Assembly: GCA_028485475.2 (NCBI GenBank)
Contig: CP144143.1
Span: 682,001-746,000, forward strand
Direction: 5' to 3'
DNA: 64,000 nucleotides
Source: Chitinophagaceae bacterium C216
GTDB taxonomy: Bacteria; Bacteroidota; Bacteroidia; Chitinophagales; Chitinophagaceae
Shown: piece by piece, positions 16,367 to 25,913 of the stretch
Position numbering within the stretch: position 1 is the stretch's first letter
How the letters are laid out: each line of letters begins with the position of its first letter
Position numbers and translations under genes: made by a program
The notes under the pieces: model-generated
The model's database searches: none
Seen by the model: only the letters and a program-made list of their open reading frames with translations
What the model was told of the DNA's origin: nothing

Positions 16367-19300
16367 TTATTTGGGAGAAGTTATTTTTCGATAGGTATAA
16401 TAAAACAAAATAGGGATGACAGTAAACGATAATACTAAACTTATCAGCATCCCTCCAACAATCATTATTGCTAAGGGTTTTTGAATTTCAGATCCCATAC
16501 TGTTTGACATAGCTGCAGGTAGTAATCCCATTGAGCCCATTAGAGCTATCATTAATACAGGTCGAATTTTAGACTGAACGGCTTTAGTAATAGCATCTAA
16601 TAAGGAATTTTTCTTAAGGTATTCTTTCATAACAGTGATCAAAATAAGCGCGTTAATGGTATTTACTCCAAACAATATAATTAGGCCGATACCTGCAGAT
16701 ATACCAAAAATGGTTTGTGTGATCCAAATAGACAGAAAACCTCCTATAAAAGCAAAAGGCAATGTTATTGACGATAGAATCGTGTCGCGCAAGTTTCCAA
16801 AGTTGCTATATAATAAGATTAATATCAATATCAATGATATTGGAATAACTGTCATTAATTGTTTGGTGGCGCGTTCTTTACTTTCAAATTCTCCGGCCCA
16901 TTCCATGTGTTGATTTTTAGGTAATACCATTCTTTTTTCAACTTTAGCCTTGGCTTCAGCAATCGTACTACCTAAATCTCGTCCTTGAATGCTAAATCCT
17001 ACAGCACTATAACGACTATTTCCTTCGCGATAAATAAAGGCAGGTCCTGTTTTATAACCAATAGAAGCGATTTCCTTTAATGGAATACTATTACCATTGG
17101 AGGTACGAATGAGAATATTGCCAATTTTTTCTGGCGAATTGCGATAGTCTTCTTGAAAGCGTAACACGATATCAAAATGCCGATCCCCCTCATAAAATTT
17201 ATTCGCAGCTTGACCACCAATAGTCATAGCGATAACTGCTTGCACATCGGACGTCTGAATACCATATTTTGCCATTTTAGAATCATGTAGTTGAATGCGC
17301 AATTCTGGCAGGCCTATGTTTTTATAAACGTTTACATCAGTAATACCATTTACAGTACGTATGATGTTTGCTACTTTATGCGCCTGGTTTTCGAGTTCTT
17401 CCAGATCGTTTCCAAATATTTTGACTACCAAAGAGCTTTTTACACCCGCTACATATTCTTCAACATTATCTTGAATAGGTTGGCTGAAGCCGAAATTGAT
17501 TCCCGGGTATTGAGATAATAGTTCTCTTAGTTCTTGTACAATTTCGGCTTTGGTAATTTTACGCTTCCATGATTTTTCGTTTTTTAATTGGACATGAAAC
17601 TCTACATTAAAAAAGCCTGTAGGATCAGTTCCATCGTTAGGTCGTCCGGTTTGGGTTAGAATGAAATCAATTTCTTCACAATTGGCAAGCATTAGCTCTT
17701 TCATTTCTTTAGTGAGCTGAGTTGATGTAGTTAGGCTAATACTATTAGGTAAAGTCGCTCTAATATAGATTGCACCTTCATTAAGTTGCGGCAAGAATTC
17801 GGTACCATAATTTAAAAAACGTACAATACATATAAGAAGCAATATACAAAAAGCTCCAAGAGTTAGTCGTTTATATCGAAAAGAAAGTAGGTGGAGTGAA
17901 TAAATAAGCTGATGAGAGAACCGAGTTATTATGTTTTCTTTTTCTTCTATATTTTGATTGAACAAATATTTACACATTGCGGGCACGTATGTTAAGCTTA
18001 ATAATAAAGAACCTAACAAGGCATAACTCAAAGTATAAGCTAAGGGAATGAACATTTTGCCTTCTACTTTTTGAAAGGAGAAAATAGGTAATAAAGCAAC
18101 GATTAAAATCAATAAGGCAAAGGATATGTATGAGGCTACGGAGCTCGCTTGTTTGCGAATGATACCTGACTTGCTCATTTTGGCAAACCGCTCAGCACCT
18201 AGTGCTCGCTGCATGGCGGCAAGCGAAACAAAAATTGTTTCTACCATTACTAAAGTTCCTTCTAATAGCAGTCCAAAATCTAAAGCTCCCATGGAAATCA
18301 AATTGGCAGGCATGCCCTGCCACTTCAGCATAATAATGGCAAACAAAAAAGATAAAGGAATTACAGAAGCAACAATAAAAGTGGATTTCCAATTATTAAG
18401 GAAGATACCAACAATTAACGCTACTAGTAAAATGCCTTCGATTAAGTTGCGCGAAACTGTTTTGACGGTGCTATATACCAAGATGGTACGGTCGATGACG
18501 GGAACGATTTTAACACCATCGGGTAATAGCTGTTCATTTAGTAAATTGACTTTCTCCTTTAGATGTTTGATTACTTCAGATGCGTTTTCCCCTCGCAGCA
18601 TAACGACAATGCCTTCTACTACATCGTCCATTTCGTTAAACCCTGCTTGTCCCAGACGAGGTTTACTTGACATTACAACATCGGCGACATTTTTGATCAG
18701 AATGGGAGTAGAGCCATTTAGTTTTATAGTAATATTTCTAATGTCTTCTAATTTATCGAGAAGTCCTACACCTCTAACCACATATGCTTGTTCTCCCTGC
18801 TGAATAATATCTCCACCTACGTTGATATTGGATTTAGATACTGCTTCATAAACATCTAAAGGAGAAAGATCAAAGTTTTTTAATTCGGTAGGATTGATAC
18901 GTATTTCATAAATCTTTTCTTCTCCACCAAAACTAATAACATCTGCTACGCCCGGTACACTCAACAGCTCACTTTCAATTACCCAGTTTTGAAGAGTTGT
19001 TGTTTCTTTTAGAGGCAGACTACTTTTAATAATATATCGAAATATTTCGCCCGTAGCTCCCGAAGGCGGTTCTATGCTAAAAGACGCACCATCCGGTAGT
19101 TCTACTTTTCCAATTTTGCTCGCAACATTTTGTTGGGCGTAAAAATCATCAACTGTATCTGCAAACTGTACTGTCACCACGGATAAACCAAACAGAGATA
19201 CCGAGCGAATTTGTTTTTTTTGGGGAATGGTGTTCATTTCCTTGGTGACTGGAAGTGTGACCAATTTTTCAACTTCCTCAGCACTTCGACCAGGCCATTG

Positions 19301-19462
19301 TGTAATGATTCTTACACGTGTATTGGTCACGTCAGGGAATGCCTCAATGGTAGTATTCTTTAAGGAATAAATACCATAGCATAATAAGGCAAAAGTTAAG
19401 AACAAGATTAATGAGGCTCGCCTCAGTGAAAAAGTGACTATATGTTGTACCAGTTTTTTCAT
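16367..19462 (-). CDS. Heavy-metal efflux RND pump, CusA/CzcA family
   Basis: 1031 residues, the normal size of the heavy-metal branch of RND transporters, inner-membrane proton-driven pumps that reach into the periplasm. The N-terminal SLKNTTIEAFPDVTNTRV and the four-segment block around residues 330-500 fit the CzcA/CusA group. The TM4 proton-relay motif is Asp385, Glu391, Glu398 with the same spacing as CzcA Asp402, Asp408, Glu415, so the central aspartate is a glutamate here. It overlaps the adaptor gene by four bases (19459-19462). Whether it moves Cu/Ag or Co/Zn/Cd is not settled by the sequence. Confidence 0.92.
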   Translation of the reverse strand: MKKLVQHIVTFSLRRASLILFLTFALLCYGIYSLKNTTIEAFPDVTNTRVRIITQWPGRSAEEVEKLVTLPVTKEMNTIPQKKQIRSVSLFGLSVVTVQFADTVDDFYAQQNVASKIGKVELPDGASFSIEPPSGATGEIFRYIIKSSLPLKETTTLQNWVIESELLSVPGVADVISFGGEEKIYEIRINPTELKNFDLSPLDVYEAVSKSNINVGGDIIQQGEQAYVVRGVGLLDKLEDIRNITIKLNGSTPILIKNVADVVMSSKPRLGQAGFNEMDDVVEGIVVMLRGENASEVIKHLKEKVNLLNEQLLPDGVKIVPVIDRTILVYSTVKTVSRNLIEGILLVALIVGIFLNNWKSTFIVASVIPLSFLFAIIMLKWQGMPANLISMGALDFGLLLEGTLVMVETIFVSLAAMQRALGAERFAKMSKSGIIRKQASSVASYISFALLILIVALLPIFSFQKVEGKMFIPLAYTLSYALLGSLLLSLTYVPAMCKYLFNQNIEEKENIITRFSHQLIYSLHLLSFRYKRLTLGAFCILLLICIVRFLNYGTEFLPQLNEGAIYIRATLPNSISLTTSTQLTKEMKELMLANCEEIDFILTQTGRPNDGTDPTGFFNVEFHVQLKNEKSWKRKITKAEIVQELRELLSQYPGINFGFSQPIQDNVEEYVAGVKSSLVVKIFGNDLEELENQAHKVANIIRTVNGITDVNVYKNIGLPELRIQLHDSKMAKYGIQTSDVQAVIAMTIGGQAANKFYEGDRHFDIVLRFQEDYRNSPEKIGNILIRTSNGNSIPLKEIASIGYKTGPAFIYREGNSRYSAVGFSIQGRDLGSTIAEAKAKVEKRMVLPKNQHMEWAGEFESKERATKQLMTVIPISLILILILLYSNFGNLRDTILSSITLPFAFIGGFLSIWITQTIFGISAGIGLIILFGVNTINALILITVMKEYLKKNSLLDAITKAVQSKIRPVLMIALMGSMGLLPAAMSNSMGSEIQKPLAIMIVGGMLISLVLSFTVIPILFYYTYRKITSPK

Positions 19463-20559
19463 GCCTTATTTTTTAGCTCCTCAAACAACAACAAAACGTT
19501 CGTTACTACAACTCTTTCGTCGGGATCCAACACCTCCTTTACATAATAATATTCATCATTGCTGGCTATTTTATGGACATGGCGAACTTTTAAATCACAA
19601 TCCGATTTATGGGTGATTATATATTCCCTATCGTTATAAAAGATAACAGCACTTTGAGGAATAGCTAAAGCACTGTCTAGAACAGTTCGTTTATTCACGA
19701 TGATATCGGCGCTTAGCCCTGGCATGAGTTGTAGGTTTTTATTGTCAAGAACTACTCGGGCCTTCAAAACATGTTCGTCATCATCAAAAACATTATATAT
19801 TTTATCGATTTTGCCAATGTATATTTCGTCAGGATATGCGACGGTTCTTACTTTCACTGTATCTCCCACTTTAATTTCTCTTAGATTGCTGGCATAAATA
19901 TTTACCATCACCCAGACTTGCTTTAAATTAGAAATCGAAAAAAGAGGTTCGCTTTCAGGTGTAATATTTTGCCCTCGATTAATGGTTTTCTGAATGATGT
20001 ACCCATTTTGAGGAGATATAATATCAAAGTATCCGTCCTTTCTAACTCGATACATGGCCAAGGTTTGTTGTACCTTTTGTAACGAGATTTTTGCCATTTC
20101 GAGTTCGTGCTTTGTTTTCAGTACATCGATTTTTACAGATAAACCATCTCTCAAAAGATCATTAGATAATTGCAGTTCGTTTTTTAGCATTTCGACTTGC
20201 GTTTCGTAGAGTCTTTTTTGCTGAAATAGCTCTTGAGCTTCTTCCGAATGTAGGGTTGCCAACACTTGACCTTTATGAACGTAATCTCCTAGTTCGAAGT
20301 TTACAGACTCAACAGTTCCTTTTAGTAATGATCGATATATCAGCAAGTCGTTTTCATTATATTCGATTTTGCCCGACATAGTTATTTGTTCATGTACAGG
20401 CTGAATGGATACAGGGGCAATTGCTGTTGTTTTCTTTAGTTCTTCAGTTAAGCAATAAACAGTAGTGATAGAATCATCTATTTTAGATACTTTTCCTTTA
20501 CAAGAGAAGCATATAATCATCCCGCAGATGATTCCTGTTATGATATACCATTTGTTCAT
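19459..20559 (-). CDS. RND efflux periplasmic adaptor (CusB/CzcB-like), lipoprotein
   Basis: 366 residues. The signal ends in a lipobox (MIICFSCKGK), so it is likely anchored to the inner membrane by lipid. It has a membrane-fusion-protein layout: barrel-sandwich halves around GTVESVNFELGDYVHKGQVLATL and DIISPQNGYIIQKTINRGQ, a helical hairpin between them (about 105-165), then beta-barrel and proximal domains. It bridges the pump to the TolC-like channel. It lacks the Met-rich N-terminal motif typical of E. coli CusB. Spacing is one base from the TolC gene and a four-base overlap with the pump gene. Confidence 0.9.
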   Translation of the reverse strand: MNKWYIITGIICGMIICFSCKGKVSKIDDSITTVYCLTEELKKTTAIAPVSIQPVHEQITMSGKIEYNENDLLIYRSLLKGTVESVNFELGDYVHKGQVLATLHSEEAQELFQQKRLYETQVEMLKNELQLSNDLLRDGLSVKIDVLKTKHELEMAKISLQKVQQTLAMYRVRKDGYFDIISPQNGYIIQKTINRGQNITPESEPLFSISNLKQVWVMVNIYASNLREIKVGDTVKVRTVAYPDEIYIGKIDKIYNVFDDDEHVLKARVVLDNKNLQLMPGLSADIIVNKRTVLDSALAIPQSAVIFYNDREYIITHKSDCDLKVRHVHKIASNDEYYYVKEVLDPDERVVVTNVLLLFEELKNKA

Positions 20560-20560
20560 A

Positions 20561-21820
20561 TTAAAAATGTTTTCCTACGAGAAGTTGTAACTGTTCAATC
20601 AATTTTAAGTATGTTAATGCGGCATCCCAATAAGCAATAGCTGTTGATTGATGAGATTCTATGTAATCGATATATTGTGTCAATGTAATTTGTTTTTGTT
20701 GCAAGCGTTGCCAGAACTGTGCTAGTATACTTTGATAATCGTCTTTAAGAAAGTTATTGGAGTATTGTGATAGATATTGTTCCCATTTTTTTATTTGTGT
20801 AATGCAATTATTAATTTGCTGTTCCAGTTGCGTTACAATGCTCTGGTATTTATTTTCCTCAATAGCTTTTTGGTGTTGGGCCGCTAATATGTTGCCTTTG
20901 TTGCGATGGAAAATGGGTAGATCAATCGAAATGCCGAATCCCACAAAATCTTTCATGATATTTCCTCCACGGTCATAATTTGCTAGAAGTGTTACACTGG
21001 GTACAGCCATTGCTTTTTCCAGTGCAATGTTAGCATCAGCAAGTCGTTGCATTTGTGTTTGATGTTTTAAGACGTGATTATTTTGCAGTGCCAATTCCAA
21101 TACGTTGGAGGGGATACGTGAGGTATAGTTAAGTGATAAAGTATCAAAAACAATGTTGCTTTCTGACAAAGTGTTTAATCCGGTTAAATATTTTAATTCA
21201 TTAAGCAGTTCTTTTTTTTCCTCTTCCGCTGAAAATGCTTCTTTTTGTAACTGTGAGAAAGTATTTTGGGCACGCATTAATTCTGGCAACAGAACATTTC
21301 GATTGTTATACTGTCTTTGATATTTTTCTACCAGACGGCTAATTTCATTTAATAAACTTGCATTTACTTTTTCTTTTTTCGTTAGGATGTAGTATGTGTA
21401 ATAAGCAACTCTAAGTTCGTACTGTAATTGAGCTGTTAAAGCATCTTTTTGTATGTGTTGTGTTTGTAGTGCTTGGGTATTTACCTGAATGCGCTTTTTG
21501 CGTTTAGCTGCGGTTTCTATTTTTTGTTCTAGCTCAATACCAAATTGTTGATATTTCCCATAGTTACCAAATAGTCTACGTTGAGATTCTATATCGAAAG
21601 TTTTCCAAAAGTTTACCTCTTGTAAGGATAAAGTTGGATTCTCATGGGCCTTGGCTTGTTGTAATTCTGCAGCGGCTTTTTCAATGTTTAAAGATTGTTC
21701 GCGTATTTGTAAGTTATGCTCGGTTAAAGCGTTTTGTAGATCACGTAGTGAATATTCTTGAGCCCATAGTACCTTGTAGCATAAAATAATATTAATCACC
21801 AAAAGAGCGAAACGCGCCAT
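20561..21820 (-). CDS. TolC-family outer-membrane channel (CusC/CzcC-like)
   Basis: 419 residues with a signal peptide ending near WAQEYS, then two repeats of the outer-membrane efflux protein domain dominated by long Gln/Glu/Lys-rich helices. Each helical repeat starts with a segment like SLRDLQNALTEHN or IPSNVLELALQNNH. It forms the exit duct of the tripartite metal pump. It is the third gene of the five-gene operon, 87 bases after the sensor kinase. Confidence 0.9.
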   Translation of the reverse strand: MARFALLVINIILCYKVLWAQEYSLRDLQNALTEHNLQIREQSLNIEKAAAELQQAKAHENPTLSLQEVNFWKTFDIESQRRLFGNYGKYQQFGIELEQKIETAAKRKKRIQVNTQALQTQHIQKDALTAQLQYELRVAYYTYYILTKKEKVNASLLNEISRLVEKYQRQYNNRNVLLPELMRAQNTFSQLQKEAFSAEEEKKELLNELKYLTGLNTLSESNIVFDTLSLNYTSRIPSNVLELALQNNHVLKHQTQMQRLADANIALEKAMAVPSVTLLANYDRGGNIMKDFVGFGISIDLPIFHRNKGNILAAQHQKAIEENKYQSIVTQLEQQINNCITQIKKWEQYLSQYSNNFLKDDYQSILAQFWQRLQQKQITLTQYIDYIESHQSTAIAYWDAALTYLKLIEQLQLLVGKHF

Positions 21821-21907
21821 AGACAGTTTTTTGCAAAACTATCTATGGTAGATTAAAGGAATTTTGGAGCTGCATTAAAAATATATTGAAAGCGGATTAG
21901 AATTTAG

Positions 21908-23245
21908 TTAGAAAATTAATGTAACCCTAGTACCTCCTTCTGGCTCGTTGTGAATAGCCATCCCGATATGATGTAGTGAGAATATAATATTAGCTAATGA
22001 GAGGCCAATTCCTTTGCCTCTATGATTTTTGGCATTTGCTGCTCTATAAAAATTGCGTGTGATATTTGGCAAATCTTTTTCAGGTATGCCTATTCCGCGA
22101 TCGATGATATAAATATGTAATTTTTGGTCAACTATCAAAAGTTTAAATTGAATAGGTTTATTGTGAGAGTATTTAATAGCGTTTTCAACAATATTTGTTA
22201 AGGCAATTTCTAAAAGTTTAGCATTTCCTTTCAATTCGAGCATCGATTGATCCTCGACAGCCATATTCACTTCAATCTTGGCTTGATGATGTATAACTGC
22301 GTTTTCAATAACCTTCCATATAATTTCGTCTATGCGAGTTGTAGTAAATTCAAAAGAAGGGTTTGCACCTGATAAAAGAAGCATATTGTTTAATGCATCT
22401 TCGAGATCGTGTACGTATTGTTTTGATTTTTGTAATACAATTTGATATTCCTGTGCTGATCGTGCTTTTTGTCCAGTTACTTCTAGTATTCCTAGTAAAG
22501 CGGATATAGGTGTTTTTAATTCATGAGAAACATAGTCGATAAAATTCTTTTGTACGGAAAAAGTTTCAGATATACGGTTGACTAGGTAGTTGTAGTTTTC
22601 TACTAGGTCTTGTAACTCCTGATATGTTTTTTCAACTTTAATGGGTTGATGAAAATTTTGTGCATCACGATTTTTAATCTGCTTAGTGATTTTAATAATG
22701 GGGGCATAAGCCCATTTACTCAAATATCTGGCGATGAAAAAAATAATAAGGATGCTAATAGCCGAAGCCACCCACAAAATATGGAAAAGACTTTGTAGCT
22801 GCGTTTTAAACTCTGTTTTAGGCTCACGAGCAATAACTATGAAATTACCCTGATTGTCTTGATAATATATTCCGTGATAAAAAAAATCTTTTGTTGCAAA
22901 ATGTTCACTATTATTCTCTCTGATCTGATCAATAAACTGTCGTTGAATGTCGGATGTGGGAGACATATCTCCATATACCTGATGGTATAGACTATCAAAG
23001 ATGGCAATGTTTTTACGTGATATTTTTTTTAAAAGCTGACTTTTGATGTTTTCATGATCTCCAATAGATAATTCGTCTTTTTCCAGATAGTATAAAGCTG
23101 CCAATAAGGTTTTGCTTTCCAATCCCTGCATTTCTTTACGTTCCATTACGGCTGCAAAAGAAAAATAAATAATTGCCGATACCCCGATAATAAGGATGCT
23201 GAACAAGATAACTGCATATAAGGAAAGCCGTTGTTTTAATTTCAT
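21908..23245 (-). CDS. Sensor histidine kinase of the metal-efflux operon
   Basis: 445 residues: TM1 (about 8-30), a periplasmic sensor of roughly 125 residues, TM2 (about 155-172), HAMP, HisKA with phospho-acceptor His241 in YVSHELKTP, and a HATPase domain with NIVENAIKYS, DRGIGIP and GKGIGLSLA motifs. It pairs with the response regulator one base upstream. Given the pump genes downstream it probably senses periplasmic metal, as CusS does (inference). No obvious Cys/Met metal cluster is seen in the periplasmic part; several His residues are. Confidence 0.9.
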   Translation of the reverse strand: MKLKQRLSLYAVILFSILIIGVSAIIYFSFAAVMERKEMQGLESKTLLAALYYLEKDELSIGDHENIKSQLLKKISRKNIAIFDSLYHQVYGDMSPTSDIQRQFIDQIRENNSEHFATKDFFYHGIYYQDNQGNFIVIAREPKTEFKTQLQSLFHILWVASAISILIIFFIARYLSKWAYAPIIKITKQIKNRDAQNFHQPIKVEKTYQELQDLVENYNYLVNRISETFSVQKNFIDYVSHELKTPISALLGILEVTGQKARSAQEYQIVLQKSKQYVHDLEDALNNMLLLSGANPSFEFTTTRIDEIIWKVIENAVIHHQAKIEVNMAVEDQSMLELKGNAKLLEIALTNIVENAIKYSHNKPIQFKLLIVDQKLHIYIIDRGIGIPEKDLPNITRNFYRAANAKNHRGKGIGLSLANIIFSLHHIGMAIHNEPEGGTRVTLIF

Positions 23246-23246
23246 A

Positions 23247-23924
23247 TTATTCTACCTTAAATAGATAGCCTATTCCTTTTACCGTGTGGATAAATTTTTG
23301 CTTAGATTCGAGTTTATTTCTCAGATAAGAAATGTAAACATCTACAACGTTTGAAGGGTTTTCAAAATGAATGCCCCATACTGCATTTAGAATTTGCTGC
23401 CGAGTAACCACTTTGCCGTAATTATCGCATAAATATTTAAGTAATTTGAATTCGCGGGGAGACAAGTCGACTGGGTTTTGATTTAAGTGCACCTTATATT
23501 GGTGAGTGTCGATTTGAATAGGCCCAAAATCTTGTATATGCTTTGAGGTGTCTAATTGATCGTATTGATTTCTTCGTGTGAGTGCTTTTATGCGTGCAAG
23601 CAATTCATCAAAATGAAAAGGTTTGGTCATATAATCATCTGCACCGCTATCTAAGGCGGTGGTTTTGTCTAGCACACTATTCAATGCACTCAGCATAAGA
23701 ATTGGGGTGAAAATTTTCTTATACCGTATAGTTTGTACCAATTGAATACCATCAATACCGGGCAGCATTACGTCTATAATCATTAAATCGAAACTCAGAG
23801 AAAGATATTGCTGAAGGACTTCTTCGCCCGATTTGCATAAAGTAATTACATAACCGACCTCCTCAAGGCCTTTTACTAAAAAATCACTTATCCTTCTGTC
23901 GTCTTCAACAATCAATATTTGCAT
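23247..23924 (-). CDS. OmpR-family response regulator of the metal-efflux operon
   Basis: 225 residues: receiver domain (1-115) with acidic pocket Glu7-Asp8-Asp9, phosphorylated Asp51 (IIDVMLPG) and Lys in MTKPFHF, then an OmpR/PhoB winged helix (about 128-223) with LSPREFKLLKYL and VDVYISYLRNKL. It is the first gene of the leftward operon and likely activates it, in the manner of CusR or CopR. The two genes are separated by a single base. Confidence 0.93.
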   Translation of the reverse strand: MQILIVEDDRRISDFLVKGLEEVGYVITLCKSGEEVLQQYLSLSFDLMIIDVMLPGIDGIQLVQTIRYKKIFTPILMLSALNSVLDKTTALDSGADDYMTKPFHFDELLARIKALTRRNQYDQLDTSKHIQDFGPIQIDTHQYKVHLNQNPVDLSPREFKLLKYLCDNYGKVVTRQQILNAVWGIHFENPSNVVDVYISYLRNKLESKQKFIHTVKGIGYLFKVE

Positions 23925-24258
23925 AATTATTATTCAACTTATTTAAAACAGTAGATATTTGCACTTATTCAAAATTGACAAATATTTATTCTTTTGAAAA
24001 TGGTAAAGTATTAATTTTTTAATAAAAGTACTGGCCCCTCTTTAAAGAAAATAAATTTTCATTGATAAAAGGATCTTATAATTTCAAAATAATTTCCATC
24101 AAAAAAGCATACATAGTAAAGCCCGAGAGGTAAGCGCAATAATAAATGTTTCAATGGGGCGCAACAATTTTTACATATACCTACAAGTAAAATCGTTTAC
24201 TTTGACGATGTATTGCCAATGAAATGTTTTCTAAACATCTATTCATAATTGAACCGAT
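23925..24258. other. Divergent intergenic region, metal operon and hexosaminidase
   Basis: 334 bases, A+T-rich, between divergent genes, so it must hold both promoters. No exact TAnnTTTG element is seen on either strand; a near match (TTTACTTTG, 24197-24205) lies 53 bases before the hexosaminidase ATG. No convincing operator palindrome or hairpin was identified. Confidence 0.4.
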
Positions 24259-25836
24259 ATGCTGAAACCGATATTCCATTTCGTTTTCGCTTGTTTGCTG
24301 ATAGTGTATTATAATAATATATCGGCACAACAATGCCCTATTATACCAAAACCACTGGAAGCTGTTAAAACAAAAGATAGCTTCATCATTAGCTCACAGA
24401 CTAAGTTATTTATTGAAAAACCGGAACTAAGATCTGCTGCCGGCTATTTGCAGTTTCGCATGCTGCATATGTTTGCGATACCGTTAATCCCCACGCCCAC
24501 TACCCCTGTTGCCGATGTAGTAGAATTGCGCTTAAGTAATAATGCTACGGCCAACGAAGAAGGATATCTATTATCCGTAACAGATAAAAAAGTAATTATT
24601 ACAGGAAATTCTACCGCAGGAGTAATTAACGGAATTTCTAGTTTGTTACAGTTAGCAGCCTCAGGTAGTAAAAAAGACCAAAAAATTGTCTTAGCCGGAT
24701 GGAATATTAAAGATGCTCCGTTGTATGCGTGGCGCGGACTCATGTTGGACGAGTCAAGACATTTTTTCGGTATTAATAAGGTAAAATCTATTTTAGACTG
24801 GATGGCTTTGTATAAGCTGAACCGTTTTCATTGGCACCTCACAGATGAGCCCGGTTGGCGTATAGAAATTAAAAAATATCCACGATTGGCTCTGGTAGGA
24901 GGCGTAGGTTCACACACCGATCCCAATACGCCGGCTCAATATTATACACAGGATCAAATTGCGGAAGTCGTTCGTTATGCTGCTGAAAGAAATATTACAG
25001 TAATACCCGAGATTGATATGCCCGGACATGCCACTGCTGCCAATCGTGCCTATCCTGAGTTTAGCGGTGGAGGTAGTGAAAAATATCCCAATTTTACTTT
25101 TCATCCCGGTAAGGAGGCTACTTATTCCTATCTCACTGATATACTGAGAGAGGTAAATGCTTTATTCCCTTCAGGGATGTTGCATTTGGGCGGTGATGAA
25201 GTAAGCTTTGGCAATCAACAATGGCTGTCTGATCCGGAAGTAAAAAAGCTGATGGCCCAAAATAAGCTCAACAATGTGCTGGAGGTGGAACAATATTTCA
25301 TGCAGCGAATGGCCGACTCTGTTTTTAAAATGAATGCAAAACTGTTGGCATGGGATGAAGTAGCCAATATGAATTTTTCCCGAGACAGAACGATTGTATT
25401 CTGGTGGCGACACGACAGACTTTACCAGCTGGATACGGCATTGAGGAAAGGATATAGTGCGGTGCTTTGTCCACGCATTCCTTTATATTTCGATTTTGTG
25501 CAAGATAGCACGCATTCCATTGGGCGCAAATGGGGTAAAGCTTATAGCTCCTTGAAAGGGGTGTATGATTTTAACGCTCGCAATCTATCAGTAATTAATG
25601 ACGCTAATTATCGTCAAGTATTGGGCATACAGGCCAACTTGTGGACTGAAACCATTGCCGATACGCACCGTTTGGATTTTATGCTTTTCCCGAGAATTGC
25701 AGCTTTATCAGAAGCGGCCTGGACCCCGACCGATAAGAAAGACTACGATGCATTTGTTAGGAAATTAAAACAACATTTTGATTTGTATAAAAAAGAAAAG
25801 ATTCATTATTTCGATCCCTTCAATATGCGTTTATAA
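24259..25836 (+). CDS. Beta-N-acetylhexosaminidase, GH20
   Basis: 525 residues with a signal peptide (cleavage near ISAQQC; the Cys at 26 follows SAQQ and is not a classic lipobox). An N-terminal GH20b domain (about 28-150) precedes the GH20 barrel (about 155-490). Substrate-assisted catalysis residues Asp313-Glu314 lie in HLGGDEVSFGN; RGLMLDESRHFF and FHWHLTDEPGWRIEI are typical barrel strands. It removes terminal GlcNAc or GalNAc from chitin oligomers, glycans or muropeptides, in the periplasm or outside. It stands alone. Confidence 0.93.
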   Translation: MLKPIFHFVFACLLIVYYNNISAQQCPIIPKPLEAVKTKDSFIISSQTKLFIEKPELRSAAGYLQFRMLHMFAIPLIPTPTTPVADVVELRLSNNATANEEGYLLSVTDKKVIITGNSTAGVINGISSLLQLAASGSKKDQKIVLAGWNIKDAPLYAWRGLMLDESRHFFGINKVKSILDWMALYKLNRFHWHLTDEPGWRIEIKKYPRLALVGGVGSHTDPNTPAQYYTQDQIAEVVRYAAERNITVIPEIDMPGHATAANRAYPEFSGGGSEKYPNFTFHPGKEATYSYLTDILREVNALFPSGMLHLGGDEVSFGNQQWLSDPEVKKLMAQNKLNNVLEVEQYFMQRMADSVFKMNAKLLAWDEVANMNFSRDRTIVFWWRHDRLYQLDTALRKGYSAVLCPRIPLYFDFVQDSTHSIGRKWGKAYSSLKGVYDFNARNLSVINDANYRQVLGIQANLWTETIADTHRLDFMLFPRIAALSEAAWTPTDKKDYDAFVRKLKQHFDLYKKEKIHYFDPFNMRL

Positions 25837-25857
25837 AGTTGTTATTATGATAAAAAG

Positions 25858-25884
25858 AAATGCTCCGTCAATATCGGAGCATTT
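25858..25884 (-). terminator. Terminator of the NADH dehydrogenase gene, possibly bidirectional
   Basis: A perfect ten-pair stem (AAATGCTCCG/CGGAGCATTT) with a seven-base loop between convergent genes. The minus-strand side continues CTTTTTATC, a fair T-tract; the plus-strand side has only CTCATAAT. Confidence 0.75.
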
Positions 25885-25913
25885 CTCATAATATGTATAT
25901 GAAGAAAAGTCGT

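Noticed and set aside
18126-18803. Open frame of 225 codons antisense to the RND pump gene
   Set aside because: It mirrors conserved membrane-segment codons of the pump, has no signal, family or promoter, and conflicts with a well-supported gene.
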